Part shown: one piece after another, positions 19,655-29,551 of the stretch
Layout of the letters: each line of letters opens with the position of its first letter
Numbering within the stretch: position 1 is the stretch's first letter
Source: Trinickia symbiotica
GTDB lineage: Bacteria; Pseudomonadota; Gammaproteobacteria; Burkholderiales; Burkholderiaceae
Assembly: GCF_002934455.1 (NCBI RefSeq)
Contig: NZ_PTIR01000013.1
Coordinates: forward strand, 1 to 64,000
Direction: 5' to 3'
Length of the DNA stretch: 64,000 bases
Notes under the pieces: model-generated
The model's database searches: none
Seen by the model: only the letters and a program-made list of their open reading frames with translations
What the model was told of the DNA's origin: nothing
Made by a program: the position numbers and the translations under genes

Positions 19655-20827
19655 TCAGCCGAGCGCGGCCGAGACGAGCCAGCGCTTGACGAGGGGCTGC
19701 GCGCCGACCAGCGCCATTCCCGCATTGCGAACCGTTCGCGCCAGCATACCGGGAACGGCAAAAAGCCGCTCCAGGCCGTCGGTCGCGAGCGTCAGCGCGC
19801 CGATATCCTCGCGGCGCGAACGCTCGTAGCGGCGCAACAGCACGACGTCGCCGAGGTCGCGGAACGCCTCTTTTGCCGTCAACACGTCGACGAGCGAAGC
19901 AACGTCTCTCAGGCCAAGATTCATCCCCTGGCCCGCGAGGGGATGAATCAGATGCGCGGCATCGCCGACGAGCGCGATGCGCGGAGCGATGAGCCGATCG
20001 ATGCGCTGCAGCGCCAGCGGAAAGCCATGCGCGGCGCCGACGCATTCGAGCGCGCCGAGCCGCGAGCGCGTGGCCGCTTCGACCTCGGCCTCGAGCTTGG
20101 CATGATCGAGCGCGATCAGCTCGCGCGCGTGCTCGGTCCGCGCCGACCAGACGAGCGATACATGACCTTCGGGCAGCGGCAGCAAGGCAATGACCTCGCC
20201 GTCTCTGAACCATTGATAGGCCGTCTCGCCATGCGGTTTTTCGGCTTTGAAGTTCGCGACGACACCGGTTTGCCGGTAGTCGCGGCGCATGACGTTCACA
20301 CCCATCTGTGCGCGAACCCACGAATGCGCGCCGTCCGCGCCGACGATCAGATCCGCTTCGAGCACCTGGCCGCTCGCCAAGGCGAGTGTCGCCGCATCCG
20401 CTCTCACGTCGAGCCCCTGGGCGCGCGTATCGAACCATGCCGCATTGGGCTGGAAGCGCAGCGCCGCGTCGAGCGCGTGCTCGATCAGCGACGACTCGAC
20501 GATCCAGGCAAGCTGCGGAACGGCGGCCTGGAAGGCCGAGAAATGCAGCTCGGCCAGCGCGTCGCCATAGACGCGCATGTCATAGACCGGTTCGAGGCGA
20601 TCGTGGTCGAGCGCCTGCCAGATCCGCAAGCGCTCGAAGAGCGCCTGCGAACTCGCCGAAAGCGCGTAGATGCGGGCGTCGAACCGAGCGTCGGCCGGAC
20701 GCGGCGCGGCAGGCTGCGCAATCAGCGCAACGCGCAGGCCGGCTTGCGCAAGCGCGAGCGCGGCGCTTTTACCGACGAGTCCGCCGCCGACGACGGCGAT
20801 GTGGAACGACTGATGGTGGGCGGTCAT
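19655..20827 (-). CDS. UbiH/UbiF/COQ6-family FAD-dependent hydroxylase
   Basis: 390-residue flavin monooxygenase of the ubiquinone-hydroxylase family. The dinucleotide-binding GGGLVG is at 14-19, the [10 protein letters not shown] motif near residue 170, and the second FAD motif [21 protein letters not shown] near 286. Such enzymes hydroxylate the ubiquinone ring; which position this one acts on cannot be read from sequence. A perfect TATAAT lies on the minus strand at 20836-20841, only about nine bases before the ATG, so the message may be leaderless. dsbC follows after 98 bases. Confidence 0.85.
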   Translation of the reverse strand: MTAHHQSFHIAVVGGGLVGKSAALALAQAGLRVALIAQPAAPRPADARFDARIYALSASSQALFERLRIWQALDHDRLEPVYDMRVYGDALAELHFSAFQAAVPQLAWIVESSLIEHALDAALRFQPNAAWFDTRAQGLDVRADAATLALASGQVLEADLIVGADGAHSWVRAQMGVNVMRRDYRQTGVVANFKAEKPHGETAYQWFRDGEVIALLPLPEGHVSLVWSARTEHARELIALDHAKLEAEVEAATRSRLGALECVGAAHGFPLALQRIDRLIAPRIALVGDAAHLIHPLAGQGMNLGLRDVASLVDVLTAKEAFRDLGDVVLLRRYERSRREDIGALTLATDGLERLFAVPGMLARTVRNAGMALVGAQPLVKRWLVSAALG

Positions 20828-21141
20828 GGTTCGGAATTATAACGGCCGCGCCTGCCACGGACGTTCGGCTGCCCACGCCCGCGACTTCTCGCAGCAGCCG
20901 CCACTTGGGATCGCCGGGGAGCGCGGAGCCCACGCGGGAGACCGGGCGGAAAGCGTTACAATTGCGCTTTCCGCGACAATATGCACGAAACGGTCGAACG
21001 CGCGTCGAGCCGGCGCCCGGATTCGCGCTTCGATTCGCTGCGGCCACGGTTTCCGGTCGAGCCGCCCATCGCGCAGCGCGCGCTCCCGCCGGTGTCGAGC
21101 GCACCACGCAAAATTTTGGATCGTCGAAGGACCCTCTCACA
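20828..21141. promoter_or_regulatory. ubiH-like / ychF divergent spacer with hairpin
   Basis: 314 bases without a gene. GCGGAAAGCG (20946-20955) and CGCTTTCCGC (20965-20974) form a perfect 10-bp stem around the loop TTACAATTG, which itself holds TACAAT (20957-20962), a possible ychF -10. On the minus strand TATAAT at 20836-20841 may serve the ubiH-like gene. A good -35 partner is not evident for either. Confidence 0.4.
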
Positions 21142-22236
21142 ATGAGCCTCAAATGCGGCATCGTCGGCTTGCCCAACGTCGGCAAGTCCACTCTCTTCAA
21201 TGCCCTGACGAAGGCGGGCATTTCCGCCGAGAACTATCCGTTCTGCACGATCGAGCCGAACGTCGGCGTGGTCGAAGTTCCTGATGCGCGGCTCGACGCG
21301 CTGGCGGAGATCGTGAAGCCCGAGCGCGTCGTGCCCGCCGTCGTCGAATTCGTCGACATCGCCGGACTCGTCGCGGGCGCGAGCAAGGGCGAAGGCCTCG
21401 GCAACCAGTTCCTCGCCAACATTCGCGAAACCGATGCGATCACGCACGTCGTGCGTTGCTTCGAGGACGAGAACGTCATTCACGTCGCGGGCAAGGTCGA
21501 TCCGCTCTCCGATATCGAAGTCATCAACACCGAGCTTGCGCTCGCCGACCTCGCGACCGTCGAAAAATCGCTCGCACGCTACACGAAGGCCGCGAAGTCC
21601 GGCAACGACAAGGAAGCGGCCAAGCTCGTCGCCGTGCTCGAAAAAGTGCGCGTTCAACTCGACGCCGCCAAGCCGGTTCGCGCGCTCGATTTCACCGACG
21701 AGGAAGCGGCGCTCGTGAAGCCGCTTTGCCTGATCACGGCGAAGCCGACGATGTACGTCGCCAACGTGAAGGAAGACGGGTTCGAGAACAATCCGCATCT
21801 GGACGCTGTGCGCAAATACGCCGACGGTGAAAAATCGCCCGTCGTCGCCGTCTGCGCGGCGATTGAAGCCGAAATCGCCGATCTCGACGATGAGGACAAG
21901 ACCGCCTTCCTCGCGGATATGGGCATGGACGAACCCGGCCTCAACCGCGTGATCCGCGCGGGCTTCAAGCTGCTCGGCCTGCAGACCTACTTCACGGCGG
22001 GCGTGAAGGAAGTGCGGGCGTGGACGATTCATATCGGCGATACGGCGCCGCAAGCAGCGGGCGTGATCCACACTGACTTCGAGCGCGGCTTCATTCGCGC
22101 GCAGACGATCTCGTTCGCTGACTTCATCGCCTACAAAGGTGAGCAAGGCGCGAAGGAAGCGGGAAAAATGCGCGCCGAAGGCAAAGAGTACGTCGTCCAT
22201 GACGGCGACGTCATGAATTTCCTCTTCAACGTCTGA
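21142..22236 (+). CDS. ychF: Redox-regulated ATPase YchF (Obg family)
   Basis: 364-residue member of the OLA1/YchF subfamily of Obg-like P-loop proteins, which prefers ATP to GTP and binds ribosomes. The P loop GLPNVGKST is at residues 9-17, the switch region [11 protein letters not shown] and [18 protein letters not shown] follow, and NVKEDG replaces the NKxD guanine motif, explaining ATP preference. The C-terminal TGS domain ([15 protein letters not shown] to the end) is complete. GAAGGA precedes the ATG at 21142. A much longer in-frame reading from 20308 is not credible. Confidence 0.95.
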   Translation: MSLKCGIVGLPNVGKSTLFNALTKAGISAENYPFCTIEPNVGVVEVPDARLDALAEIVKPERVVPAVVEFVDIAGLVAGASKGEGLGNQFLANIRETDAITHVVRCFEDENVIHVAGKVDPLSDIEVINTELALADLATVEKSLARYTKAAKSGNDKEAAKLVAVLEKVRVQLDAAKPVRALDFTDEEAALVKPLCLITAKPTMYVANVKEDGFENNPHLDAVRKYADGEKSPVVAVCAAIEAEIADLDDEDKTAFLADMGMDEPGLNRVIRAGFKLLGLQTYFTAGVKEVRAWTIHIGDTAPQAAGVIHTDFERGFIRAQTISFADFIAYKGEQGAKEAGKMRAEGKEYVVHDGDVMNFLFNV

Positions 22237-22250
22237 TCCAGTTCACAGAT

Positions 22251-23918
22251 ATGGCCCAATACGTCTTCACCATGAACCGGGTCGGCAAAATCGTGCCGCC
22301 CAAGCGCCAGATCCTCAAAGACATCTCGCTTTCGTTCTTCCCCGGCGCGAAGATCGGCGTGCTCGGCCTGAACGGCTCGGGCAAGTCGACGCTGATTCGC
22401 ATCATGGCCGGCGTCGACCGCGACATCGAAGGCGAAGCCACGCCGATGCCGAATCTCAAGATCGGCTATCTGCCGCAAGAGCCACAACTCGATCCCGAGA
22501 AAACCGTGCGCGAAGCCGTCGAGGAAGGCTTGGGCGACGTCTTCAGCGCGCAAAAGAAACTCGATGAGATCTACGCGGCTTACGCCGAACCCGATGCCGA
22601 CTTCGACGCGCTCGCCGCCGAGCAGGCGAAGTACGAAGCGATCCTCGCCGCGAGCGACGGCGGCAGCCCCGAGCAGCAGCTCGAAGTGGCCGCCGACGCG
22701 CTGCGCTTGCCGCCGTGGGATGCAAAGGTCGCCAATCTGTCGGGCGGCGAAAAGCGCCGCGTCGCGCTTTGCAAGCTGCTGCTCGAAAAGCCCGACATGC
22801 TGCTGCTCGACGAGCCGACGAACCACCTCGACGCTGAATCGGTCGAGTGGCTCGAGCAGTTTCTCACGCGCTTTCCCGGCACCGTCGTCGCCGTGACGCA
22901 CGACCGATACTTCCTCGACAACGCGGCCGAGTGGATTCTCGAGCTCGACCGCGGCCAGGGCATCCCGTGGAAGGGCAACTACAGCAGCTGGCTCGATCAG
23001 AAAGAAACGCGACTGAAGCAGGAAGAGGCCACCGAATCGGCGCGGCAAAAGACGATCAAGAAGGAGCTCGAGTGGGTGCGGCAGAATCCGAAGGGCCGCC
23101 AGGCGAAGTCGAAAGCGCGTATTGCCCGCTTCGAGGAACTGAACAGCCAGGAATATCAGAAGCGCAACGAGACGCAGGAAATCTTCATCCCCGTCGGCGA
23201 CCGGCTCGGCAACGAGGTGATCGAATTCCAGAACGTCAGCAAGGCGTACGGCGACCGGCTGCTCATCGACAACTTGAGCTTCAAGGTGCCGGCAGGCGCG
23301 ATCGTCGGCATCATCGGGCCGAACGGCGCGGGCAAATCGACGCTCTTTCGCATGCTGACGGGCCGCGAAACGCCCGATTCGGGCGAGATCGTCATGGGGC
23401 CGACCGTGAAGCTGGCGTATGTCGACCAAAGCCGTGACGCGCTCGACGGCGCGAAGACGGTCTTCGAGGAGATCTCGGGCGGCGCGGATGTGCTGACGGT
23501 CGGCAAGTACGAGACGCCCTCGCGCGCCTACATCGGCCGTTTCAACTTCAAGGGTGCCGATCAGCAGAAGAACGTCGGCAATCTCTCAGGCGGCGAGCGC
23601 GGGCGGCTGCATCTGGCGAAGACGCTGATCGCGGGCGGCAACGTCCTGCTGCTCGACGAGCCTTCGAACGACCTCGACGTCGAAACGCTTCGCGCGCTCG
23701 AAGACGCGTTGCTCGAATTCGCCGGCTCCGTCATGGTGATCTCGCACGATCGTTGGTTCCTCGATCGGATCGCCACGCACATCCTGGCGTTCGAAGGCGA
23801 TTCGCAGGTGGTGTTCTTCGACGGCAACTATCAGGAGTACGAGGCGGACAAGCGCAAGCGCCTCGGCGAAGAAGCCGCGAAGCCGAAGCGCATTCGCTAC
23901 AAGCCGATCACTCGCTGA
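22251..23918 (+). CDS. ettA: ABC-F translation factor EttA
   Basis: 555-residue cytosolic ABC-F ATPase, the same length as E. coli EttA, which gates entry into the elongation cycle according to ATP/ADP. Two complete ATPase cassettes are visible: Walker A GLNGSGKST (39-47) with LSGGEKRR and LLLDEPTNHLD, then GPNGAGKST with LSGGERGR and LLLDEPSNDLD. The inter-domain P-site tether linker and the arm insertion are present. It starts 14 bases after ychF without a strong ribosome site. The final 11 bases overlap the 3' end of the convergent HAD gene. Confidence 0.95.
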   Translation: MAQYVFTMNRVGKIVPPKRQILKDISLSFFPGAKIGVLGLNGSGKSTLIRIMAGVDRDIEGEATPMPNLKIGYLPQEPQLDPEKTVREAVEEGLGDVFSAQKKLDEIYAAYAEPDADFDALAAEQAKYEAILAASDGGSPEQQLEVAADALRLPPWDAKVANLSGGEKRRVALCKLLLEKPDMLLLDEPTNHLDAESVEWLEQFLTRFPGTVVAVTHDRYFLDNAAEWILELDRGQGIPWKGNYSSWLDQKETRLKQEEATESARQKTIKKELEWVRQNPKGRQAKSKARIARFEELNSQEYQKRNETQEIFIPVGDRLGNEVIEFQNVSKAYGDRLLIDNLSFKVPAGAIVGIIGPNGAGKSTLFRMLTGRETPDSGEIVMGPTVKLAYVDQSRDALDGAKTVFEEISGGADVLTVGKYETPSRAYIGRFNFKGADQQKNVGNLSGGERGRLHLAKTLIAGGNVLLLDEPSNDLDVETLRALEDALLEFAGSVMVISHDRWFLDRIATHILAFEGDSQVVFFDGNYQEYEADKRKRLGEEAAKPKRIRYKPITR

Positions 23919-24537
23919 CGACGAGCCCCAGCTCGCGCAAGCGCGCCTCCGTGGCCGCCGCGCTCGTGTGATGCACGCCGTGCCACCCCAGCGCGGCGGC
24001 GGCGTGCGCGTTCTTGATGTTGTCGTCGATGAAAACGAGCTCGTGCGGCGCGATACGCGGCAAATGCCGCTCGATGCGCGAGAACATTTCGGCGTAGATG
24101 GCCGGGTCGGGCTTGACGAGCTGGACGCGCCCCGAAACGACGATATCGCGAAAGCGCCGCAATACCGGGAAGCGCTCCCACGCCCACGGAAAAGTCTCGG
24201 CCGACCAGTTCGTCAGGCCGAACAGCGGGACGCCGGCTGTCTCCAGCTTGTCGACGAGCGCGGCGCCTTCCGCAATGACGCCGCCGATCATCTCTTGCCA
24301 GCGCTCGTAAAACGCGCGGATCAGCGTCTCATGCTCGGGAAAACGGGCAACGAGCTCAGCCGTGCCGATCTCGATCGATTGCCCGCCATCCTGCCGAACG
24401 ACCCACTCCATCGAGCAGACTTCGCTGAGAAAACGCCGCCGCTCGGTTTCGTCGAGAATCAGCTTGCGATACACATACTCGGGGTTCCAGTCGATCAGGA
24501 CTCCGCCGAAATCGAAAACGACCGCTTTGACAGCCAT
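23908..24537 (-). CDS. HAD-superfamily hydrolase (YihX-like)
   Basis: 209-residue haloacid-dehalogenase-fold protein. Motif I is DFGGVLIDW at residue 9, so the usual second Asp (DxD) is replaced by Gly, as in the YihX sugar-phosphatase group. LTNWS is motif II, KPDPAIY motif III and FIDDNIKN motif IV. The ATG at 24535-24537 follows GGAG at eight bases; an upstream in-frame start would overlap the aminopeptidase gene. It lies 77 bases downstream of that gene, and tail-to-tail with ettA, overlapping it by 11 bases. Substrate unknown. Confidence 0.85.
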   Translation of the reverse strand: MAVKAVVFDFGGVLIDWNPEYVYRKLILDETERRRFLSEVCSMEWVVRQDGGQSIEIGTAELVARFPEHETLIRAFYERWQEMIGGVIAEGAALVDKLETAGVPLFGLTNWSAETFPWAWERFPVLRRFRDIVVSGRVQLVKPDPAIYAEMFSRIERHLPRIAPHELVFIDDNIKNAHAAAALGWHGVHHTSAAATEARLRELGLVVSE

Positions 24538-24614
24538 GTGAACTCCAATCGTGAGCTTTGGTTCTGACCGTGCCGTCGGCGGCGACGCACATGCGTCCGC
24601 CGCCGCATTCTCGC

Positions 24615-26465
24615 TCAAATCGCTTGCGTGCGTGCCTCGAGCCAGGCCTTCGCGTCACCCGATACATGCGCCGAAACGCGAGCGCGCACGGTCTCATGAT
24701 AAGCGTTGAGCCAGGCGCGCTCGTCGACGCGCATCAGCTCGAGCACGATGCAGCGCGTATCGATCGGGCAAAGCGTCAGTGTCTCGAAGTCGAGGAAAGC
24801 GCCGAACTCGGTCTCGCCGGCCTCGCGGGCGAGCACGAGGTTCTCGATCCGCACGCCCCATCGGCCGGGCCGATAGAGGCCCGGTTCGACGGATGTGATC
24901 ATCCCCGCTTCCATCGCCGTCCACGGCTCCGCCTGCGCATAGTGCGAAATCACTTGCGGACCCTCGTGCACGTTGAGAAAGTAGCCGACGCCGTGACCCG
25001 TGCCGTGTCCATAGTCCGCGCCCGCTTCCCAGATCGGGGCGCGCGCGATCGCGTCGAGCATGGGCGAACGGATCCCTCGCGGAAAGCGGGCGCGTGAAAG
25101 CGCGATCATCCCTTTCAGCACGAGCGTGAAGTCGCGCTTTTGCTCCGGTGAGACTTGACCGATAGGCACCACGCGCGTGATATCGGTCGTGCCGCCGACA
25201 TACTGCCCGCCCGAGTCGATGAGCAGCAATCCGTCGCCGGTGACGGTGGCATGCGAGGCCTCCATCGCGCGGTAATGCGGCATCGCACCGTTCGCATTGA
25301 ACCCGGCGATCGTCGCGAAACTGCGGCAGACGAAGCCTGGCCGGCGCGCCCGCGCCGCGGTGAGCCTTTCATCGATCATGAGCTCCGTGACCGTGTCGCG
25401 GCCAAGCGCCCCTTCGAACCACGCGAAAAATTCGGCAAGCGCCGCGCCGTCCTGCTCCATCGTCGCGCGCACGTGCTCCGCCTCGCCGGACGTTTTGCGC
25501 GATTTTGCGAACGTCGACGGATTGACGGCCTCGACGACCTTCACGGTGGAGGGCACTGCCTGCCTCGCGCCATATGTGATGCGGCGCGGATCGACGAGCA
25601 GCGTCGACCCTTCCGGCAGCGCCGCGAGCGCCGCGGGCGCTCGCTCATAGTCTTCGATCCGGAAACCGTCGCGCAGGAGCGCGTTCGCCACGTCATTCGG
25701 CACTTTGCCGGCGGCAATGAAAAGTGTCGCCGAGTCGAGCCCGATCAGCGCATGCCCGACGAAAACGGGATTGAAATTGACGTCCGCGCCGCGCAGGTTC
25801 GCGAGCCACGCGAGATCGTCGAGCGTCGAGACGAAATGCCATTGGGCGCCCTGCTCACGCATCGTTCGGCGGATCGCCTCGAGTTTCTCCGCGCGCGTCA
25901 CGCTGGCGTAAGGCATCGCATGCTCGAAGACGGCATCCCTTGGCAGGGCGGGCCGGCCGCTCCAGACCGAATCGAGCAGATCGAGATCCGTGCGCAGCGA
26001 CATGCCGCGTGCGTCCAGGGCGTCGCTGAGCGTACGCGCAGCGGCGAGCGCGAGCACGGCGCCGTCGACGCCGACACAAGCGCCGGCCGTCAGATGTGCG
26101 GTGAGCCATTCGACATGCTGGGCCTGTTGTACTCCCAGGATCTTCATCAGGGCAATGCCGCTGCCGGCGAGCTGAACTTCCGCCTGCGACCAATAACGAC
26201 TGTCGGCCCACAGGCCCGCGAAATCGGCCGTTACGACGAGCGTGCCGGCCGATCCCGTGAAACCCGACAGCCATCGCCGTCCTTCCCACCGCTCGGGCGG
26301 ATATTCGGACAAGTGCGGATCGGACGACGGCACGATGTAGGCGGCGAGCCCTTCGCGCGCCATCGCCTCGCGCAGGCGCGCAAGGCGGGCCGACACGGCC
26401 TCGTGGGAAGTTTCGGGGCCGCCGGAGTTCGCCGGCGCGGGAGTTTCGGAGAGTCGGACGTTCAT
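24615..26465 (-). CDS. pepP: Xaa-Pro aminopeptidase (M24B)
   Basis: 616-residue three-domain aminopeptidase P of the long form, which removes N-terminal residues preceding proline. Two creatinase-like N-terminal domains precede a pita-bread catalytic domain with the metal ligands in DSGGQYVGGTTDITR (two Asp), GHGTGHGVGYFLNVHE (His) and the later SVEPGLY and GVRIENL (two Glu). The ATG at 26463-26465 is chosen because it yields the typical N-terminus; a further upstream start would cross the neighbouring small gene. Likely co-transcribed with the small membrane gene 16 bases upstream and the HAD gene downstream. Confidence 0.9.
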   Translation of the reverse strand: MNVRLSETPAPANSGGPETSHEAVSARLARLREAMAREGLAAYIVPSSDPHLSEYPPERWEGRRWLSGFTGSAGTLVVTADFAGLWADSRYWSQAEVQLAGSGIALMKILGVQQAQHVEWLTAHLTAGACVGVDGAVLALAAARTLSDALDARGMSLRTDLDLLDSVWSGRPALPRDAVFEHAMPYASVTRAEKLEAIRRTMREQGAQWHFVSTLDDLAWLANLRGADVNFNPVFVGHALIGLDSATLFIAAGKVPNDVANALLRDGFRIEDYERAPAALAALPEGSTLLVDPRRITYGARQAVPSTVKVVEAVNPSTFAKSRKTSGEAEHVRATMEQDGAALAEFFAWFEGALGRDTVTELMIDERLTAARARRPGFVCRSFATIAGFNANGAMPHYRAMEASHATVTGDGLLLIDSGGQYVGGTTDITRVVPIGQVSPEQKRDFTLVLKGMIALSRARFPRGIRSPMLDAIARAPIWEAGADYGHGTGHGVGYFLNVHEGPQVISHYAQAEPWTAMEAGMITSVEPGLYRPGRWGVRIENLVLAREAGETEFGAFLDFETLTLCPIDTRCIVLELMRVDERAWLNAYHETVRARVSAHVSGDAKAWLEARTQAI

Positions 26466-26481
26466 GATTTTTCCCGGGATT

Positions 26482-26736
26482 TCAACGACGAGAGGCCAAA
26501 GCCGCTGCCACGGCGACGGCGGAAAGCGCGACAGCGGTACAGAGCGGCCATTCGAGCACGCCACCATCGTAAAAGAGGCCCGATACGCTGCCCGCCATCT
26601 TGGCGGCGCCTGCCGCAACGACACCGATCGGCAAGGCGACGAACCAGCGCATGCGCGTGGCGCGATGAAGCGGATGCAAGCGCCAGCCCGCGAGGCCGAT
26701 GACGGCGCCGAGCACGACGATCCCCGGCCAGCCCAT
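26482..26736 (-). CDS. Small membrane protein, possibly GlsB/YeaQ-like
   Basis: 84-residue protein with three likely membrane helices: a Gly/Val/Ile-rich first segment (GWPGIVVLGAVIGLAGW), a second around FVALPIGVVAAGAAKMAGS and a third at the C-terminus (CTAVALSAVAVAAALAS). Size and layout recall transglycosylase-associated proteins, but the match is loose and no motif proves it. The ATG at 26734-26736 gives the compact membrane protein; longer readings add a basic, disordered extension. It begins a probable minus-strand operon with pepP, 16 bases away. Confidence 0.6.
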   Translation of the reverse strand: MGWPGIVVLGAVIGLAGWRLHPLHRATRMRWFVALPIGVVAAGAAKMAGSVSGLFYDGGVLEWPLCTAVALSAVAVAAALASRR

Positions 26737-27038
26737 CAGTGCCGGCCCGCCGCGATCGTTGTCGGAGTGATGTCTGGAAGACGGAACGAACGGCGCAATG
26801 GCATAGATAGTCGACTCTGTCGATCTGAGAAGGATTGGCTTCCGGCGCCGTGGCGATGTCGCAAGCAGGATTGCTGCGCCGCGACAATCGGCCGCTCCCC
26901 AAGCGGCGCGGGCGTCCGGTACGGTCGGCGGCCCGCGGCCGCCTGCCGCGCTCAAAGAGCCGAAAGCATGGAACCGCTATAATAACCGCCTGAAATCGAG
27001 CTGCCGCCTGTCTACCTGAGCGGCTATATTCCCCGCGT
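26737..27038 (+). promoter_or_regulatory. Promoter region of hemA
   Basis: 302 bases without a supported gene, between divergent genes. A perfect -10 element TATAAT lies at 26978-26983 and a second, TATATT, at 27025-27030. The second would start transcription almost at the hemA ATG, giving a leaderless message. No matching -35 boxes are convincing, and there is no Shine-Dalgarno sequence before hemA. Confidence 0.45.
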
Positions 27039-28328
27039 ATGCAACTGCTCACGATCGGAATCAATCACCACACGGCGCCCGTCGCGTTGCGCGAGCGCGT
27101 GGCGTTTCCGCTCGAGCAGATCAAACCGGCGCTTGCCGCGTTCAAGTCGCTTTGGGTCGCGGGCGGCTCGAGTGCCGAGCCCGAGGCGGCGATCCTCTCC
27201 ACCTGCAACCGCACGGAGCTCTACTGCGCGGCGGATGATCTGTCGACGCGCGAGGCCGCGATCGACTGGCTTTCGAGCTACCACGGGATGGATGCGGGCG
27301 AGCTGGCGCCGCACGTCTATACGCTTCCACAATCGGAGGCGGTGCGGCATGCATTTCGCGTCGCGTCGGGCCTCGATTCGATGGTCCTCGGCGAAACGCA
27401 GATCCTCGGACAAATGAAGACGGCCGTGCGCACGGCGTCGGAAGCGGGCGCGCTCGGCACTTATCTCAATCAGCTCTTTCAGCGCACTTTCTCCGTCGCT
27501 AAAGAAGTACGCGGCACGACGGCCGTCGGCGCGCAATCGGTCTCGATGGCGGCGGCCGCCGTACGGCTAGCGCAGCGAATCTTCGACAAGGTCTCGAACC
27601 AGCGCGTCCTATTCATCGGCGCGGGCGAGATGATCGAGCTTTGCGCGACGCATTTCGCGGCGCAGGAGCCGCGCGAGCTCGTCGTCGCGAACCGGACGGC
27701 CGAGCGCGGCGCCAAGCTCGCGGAGCGCTTTCGCGGTCATGCGATGCCGCTCTCGGAGCTGCCCGCGCGCATGCACGAGTTCGATATCATCGTCTCGTGC
27801 ACGGCGTCGACGCTGCCGATCATCGGTCTCGGTGCGGTCGAGCGCGCCGTCAAGGCTCGCCGGCACCGGCCAATCTTCATGGTCGATCTGGCGGTGCCGC
27901 GCGACATCGAGCCCGAAGTCGCGAAGCTTCAAGACGTGTTTCTCTACACCGTCGACGACTTGGGCGCGGTCGTGCGCGAAGGTCATGCGTCGCGGCAGGC
28001 CGCTGTCGCGCAGGCCGAGACTATCATCGAGACGCGCGTGCAGAGTTTCATGCAATGGCTCGACGCGCGCAGCGTCGTGCCGGTGATTCGCCACATGCAT
28101 ACGCAGGCGGACGCACTGCGTCGGGCCGAAGTCGAGCGCGCGCTGAAAATGCTCGCGCGCGGCGACGATCCCGCCGCCGTGCTCGAAGCGATGTCGCAAT
28201 CGCTGACCAACAAGCTGATTCACGGCCCGACGCATGCGCTCAACCGCGCCAGCAGCAGCGAGCGCTCGACGCTCATCGAGCTGCTCGGCGGCGTCTACCG
28301 GCACGACAAACCGTCGTCGGATCATTAG
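27039..28328 (+). CDS. hemA: Glutamyl-tRNA reductase
   Basis: 429-residue enzyme that reduces glutamyl-tRNA(Glu) to glutamate-1-semialdehyde, the first committed step of C5 tetrapyrrole synthesis. The N-terminus [13 protein letters not shown], the catalytic Cys56 in [22 protein letters not shown], the NADPH-binding FIGAGEM and the C-terminal dimerisation region are all present. Alternative in-frame starts are few and the ATG gives the conserved N-terminus. prfA follows after 91 bases, the same hemA-prfA-prmC order as in enterobacteria. Confidence 0.96.
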   Translation: MQLLTIGINHHTAPVALRERVAFPLEQIKPALAAFKSLWVAGGSSAEPEAAILSTCNRTELYCAADDLSTREAAIDWLSSYHGMDAGELAPHVYTLPQSEAVRHAFRVASGLDSMVLGETQILGQMKTAVRTASEAGALGTYLNQLFQRTFSVAKEVRGTTAVGAQSVSMAAAAVRLAQRIFDKVSNQRVLFIGAGEMIELCATHFAAQEPRELVVANRTAERGAKLAERFRGHAMPLSELPARMHEFDIIVSCTASTLPIIGLGAVERAVKARRHRPIFMVDLAVPRDIEPEVAKLQDVFLYTVDDLGAVVREGHASRQAAVAQAETIIETRVQSFMQWLDARSVVPVIRHMHTQADALRRAEVERALKMLARGDDPAAVLEAMSQSLTNKLIHGPTHALNRASSSERSTLIELLGGVYRHDKPSSDH

Positions 28329-28419
28329 CGCCGGCCTCGACCCGCCGCCGCAAGCAGCGGCTCGCCAACCCGCCGCCCTTTTTTCGAATTTTCTTGCCCC
28401 TGGAGCCGAGCTCCGACTC

Positions 28420-29502
28420 ATGAAAACGAGCATGCAACAAAAGCTCGACCAGCTCACGACAAGGCTGGCCGAACTCAACGATCTGCTGAGCCGCGGTGAT
28501 GTCACCGCGAATCTCGATCAGTATCGCAAGCTCTCGCGCGAGCACGCCGAGATCAGCCCCGTCGTCGAGCATTACGCGCACTGGCGCCAGGCGCGCAGCG
28601 ACGCCGCGACGGCGCAAGAGCTGTCGGCTGACGCGTCGATGCGAGAGTTCGCCGAAGAAGAGGCGCGTTCGGCACGCGACCGGATGGGGCAGCTCGAGCA
28701 CGAGCTGCGGGCCATGCTGCTGCCGAAGGACCCGAACGACGAACGCAACATCTTCCTCGAAATTCGCGCGGGCACGGGAGGCGACGAGTCGGCGCTCTTC
28801 GCCGGCGACTTGTTGCGCATGTATCTGCGCTATGCGGAGCGGCAGCGCTGGCAAGTCGAAATGATCTCGCAGAGCCTGTCCGATCTCGGCGGCTACAAGG
28901 AAGTCATCGTCCGCGTCGCGGGCCAGGGCGCCTACTCGAAGCTCAAGTTTGAATCGGGCGGCCATCGCGTGCAGCGCGTGCCGGCGACCGAAACACAGGG
29001 CCGCATCCACACGTCGGCCTGCACCGTCGCCGTGATGCCCGAAGCGGACGAGATCGGCGAGGTCGAGATCAATCCGGCCGAGTTGCGCATCGATACCTTC
29101 CGCGCCTCGGGCGCGGGGGGGCAGCACATCAACAAAACGGATTCGGCGGTTCGCATCACGCACCTGCCGACCGGCATCGTCGTCGAGTGTCAGGACGATC
29201 GCTCGCAACACAAGAACAAGGACCGCGCGCTGAAGGTGCTCGCCGCGCGCATCAAGGACAAGCAGTATCACGAGCAACATGCGAAGGAGGCCGCCACACG
29301 CAAGAGTCTGATCGGCTCGGGCGACCGCTCGGAGCGGATTCGCACCTACAACTTTCCGCAGGGACGACTCACGGATCACCGGATCAATCTGACGCTCTAC
29401 AAGCTGGAAACGATCATGGACGGCGAGCTCGACGAGCTCATCGCGGCGCTCGTCAGCGAACATCAGGCCGAGCAGCTCGCCTCGCTCGGCGAAGCCGACT
29501 GA
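28420..29502 (+). CDS. prfA: Peptide chain release factor 1
   Basis: 360-residue class I release factor for UAG and UAA. The GGQ motif is at 233-235 in GAGGQHINK, and the stop-codon-reading PxT tripeptide is PAT at 188-190, which distinguishes RF1 from RF2. The ATG at 28420 gives the expected start [12 protein letters not shown]; a second ATG lies four codons later. The long reading beginning inside hemA is not credible. The next gene, prmC, encodes the methyltransferase that modifies the GGQ glutamine. Confidence 0.96.
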   Translation: MKTSMQQKLDQLTTRLAELNDLLSRGDVTANLDQYRKLSREHAEISPVVEHYAHWRQARSDAATAQELSADASMREFAEEEARSARDRMGQLEHELRAMLLPKDPNDERNIFLEIRAGTGGDESALFAGDLLRMYLRYAERQRWQVEMISQSLSDLGGYKEVIVRVAGQGAYSKLKFESGGHRVQRVPATETQGRIHTSACTVAVMPEADEIGEVEINPAELRIDTFRASGAGGQHINKTDSAVRITHLPTGIVVECQDDRSQHKNKDRALKVLAARIKDKQYHEQHAKEAATRKSLIGSGDRSERIRTYNFPQGRLTDHRINLTLYKLETIMDGELDELIAALVSEHQAEQLASLGEAD

Positions 29503-29551
29503 CCCCCGCACCGACGCGCCGCCGGCTGCGCCTTCACGGGATCCGCAACCC

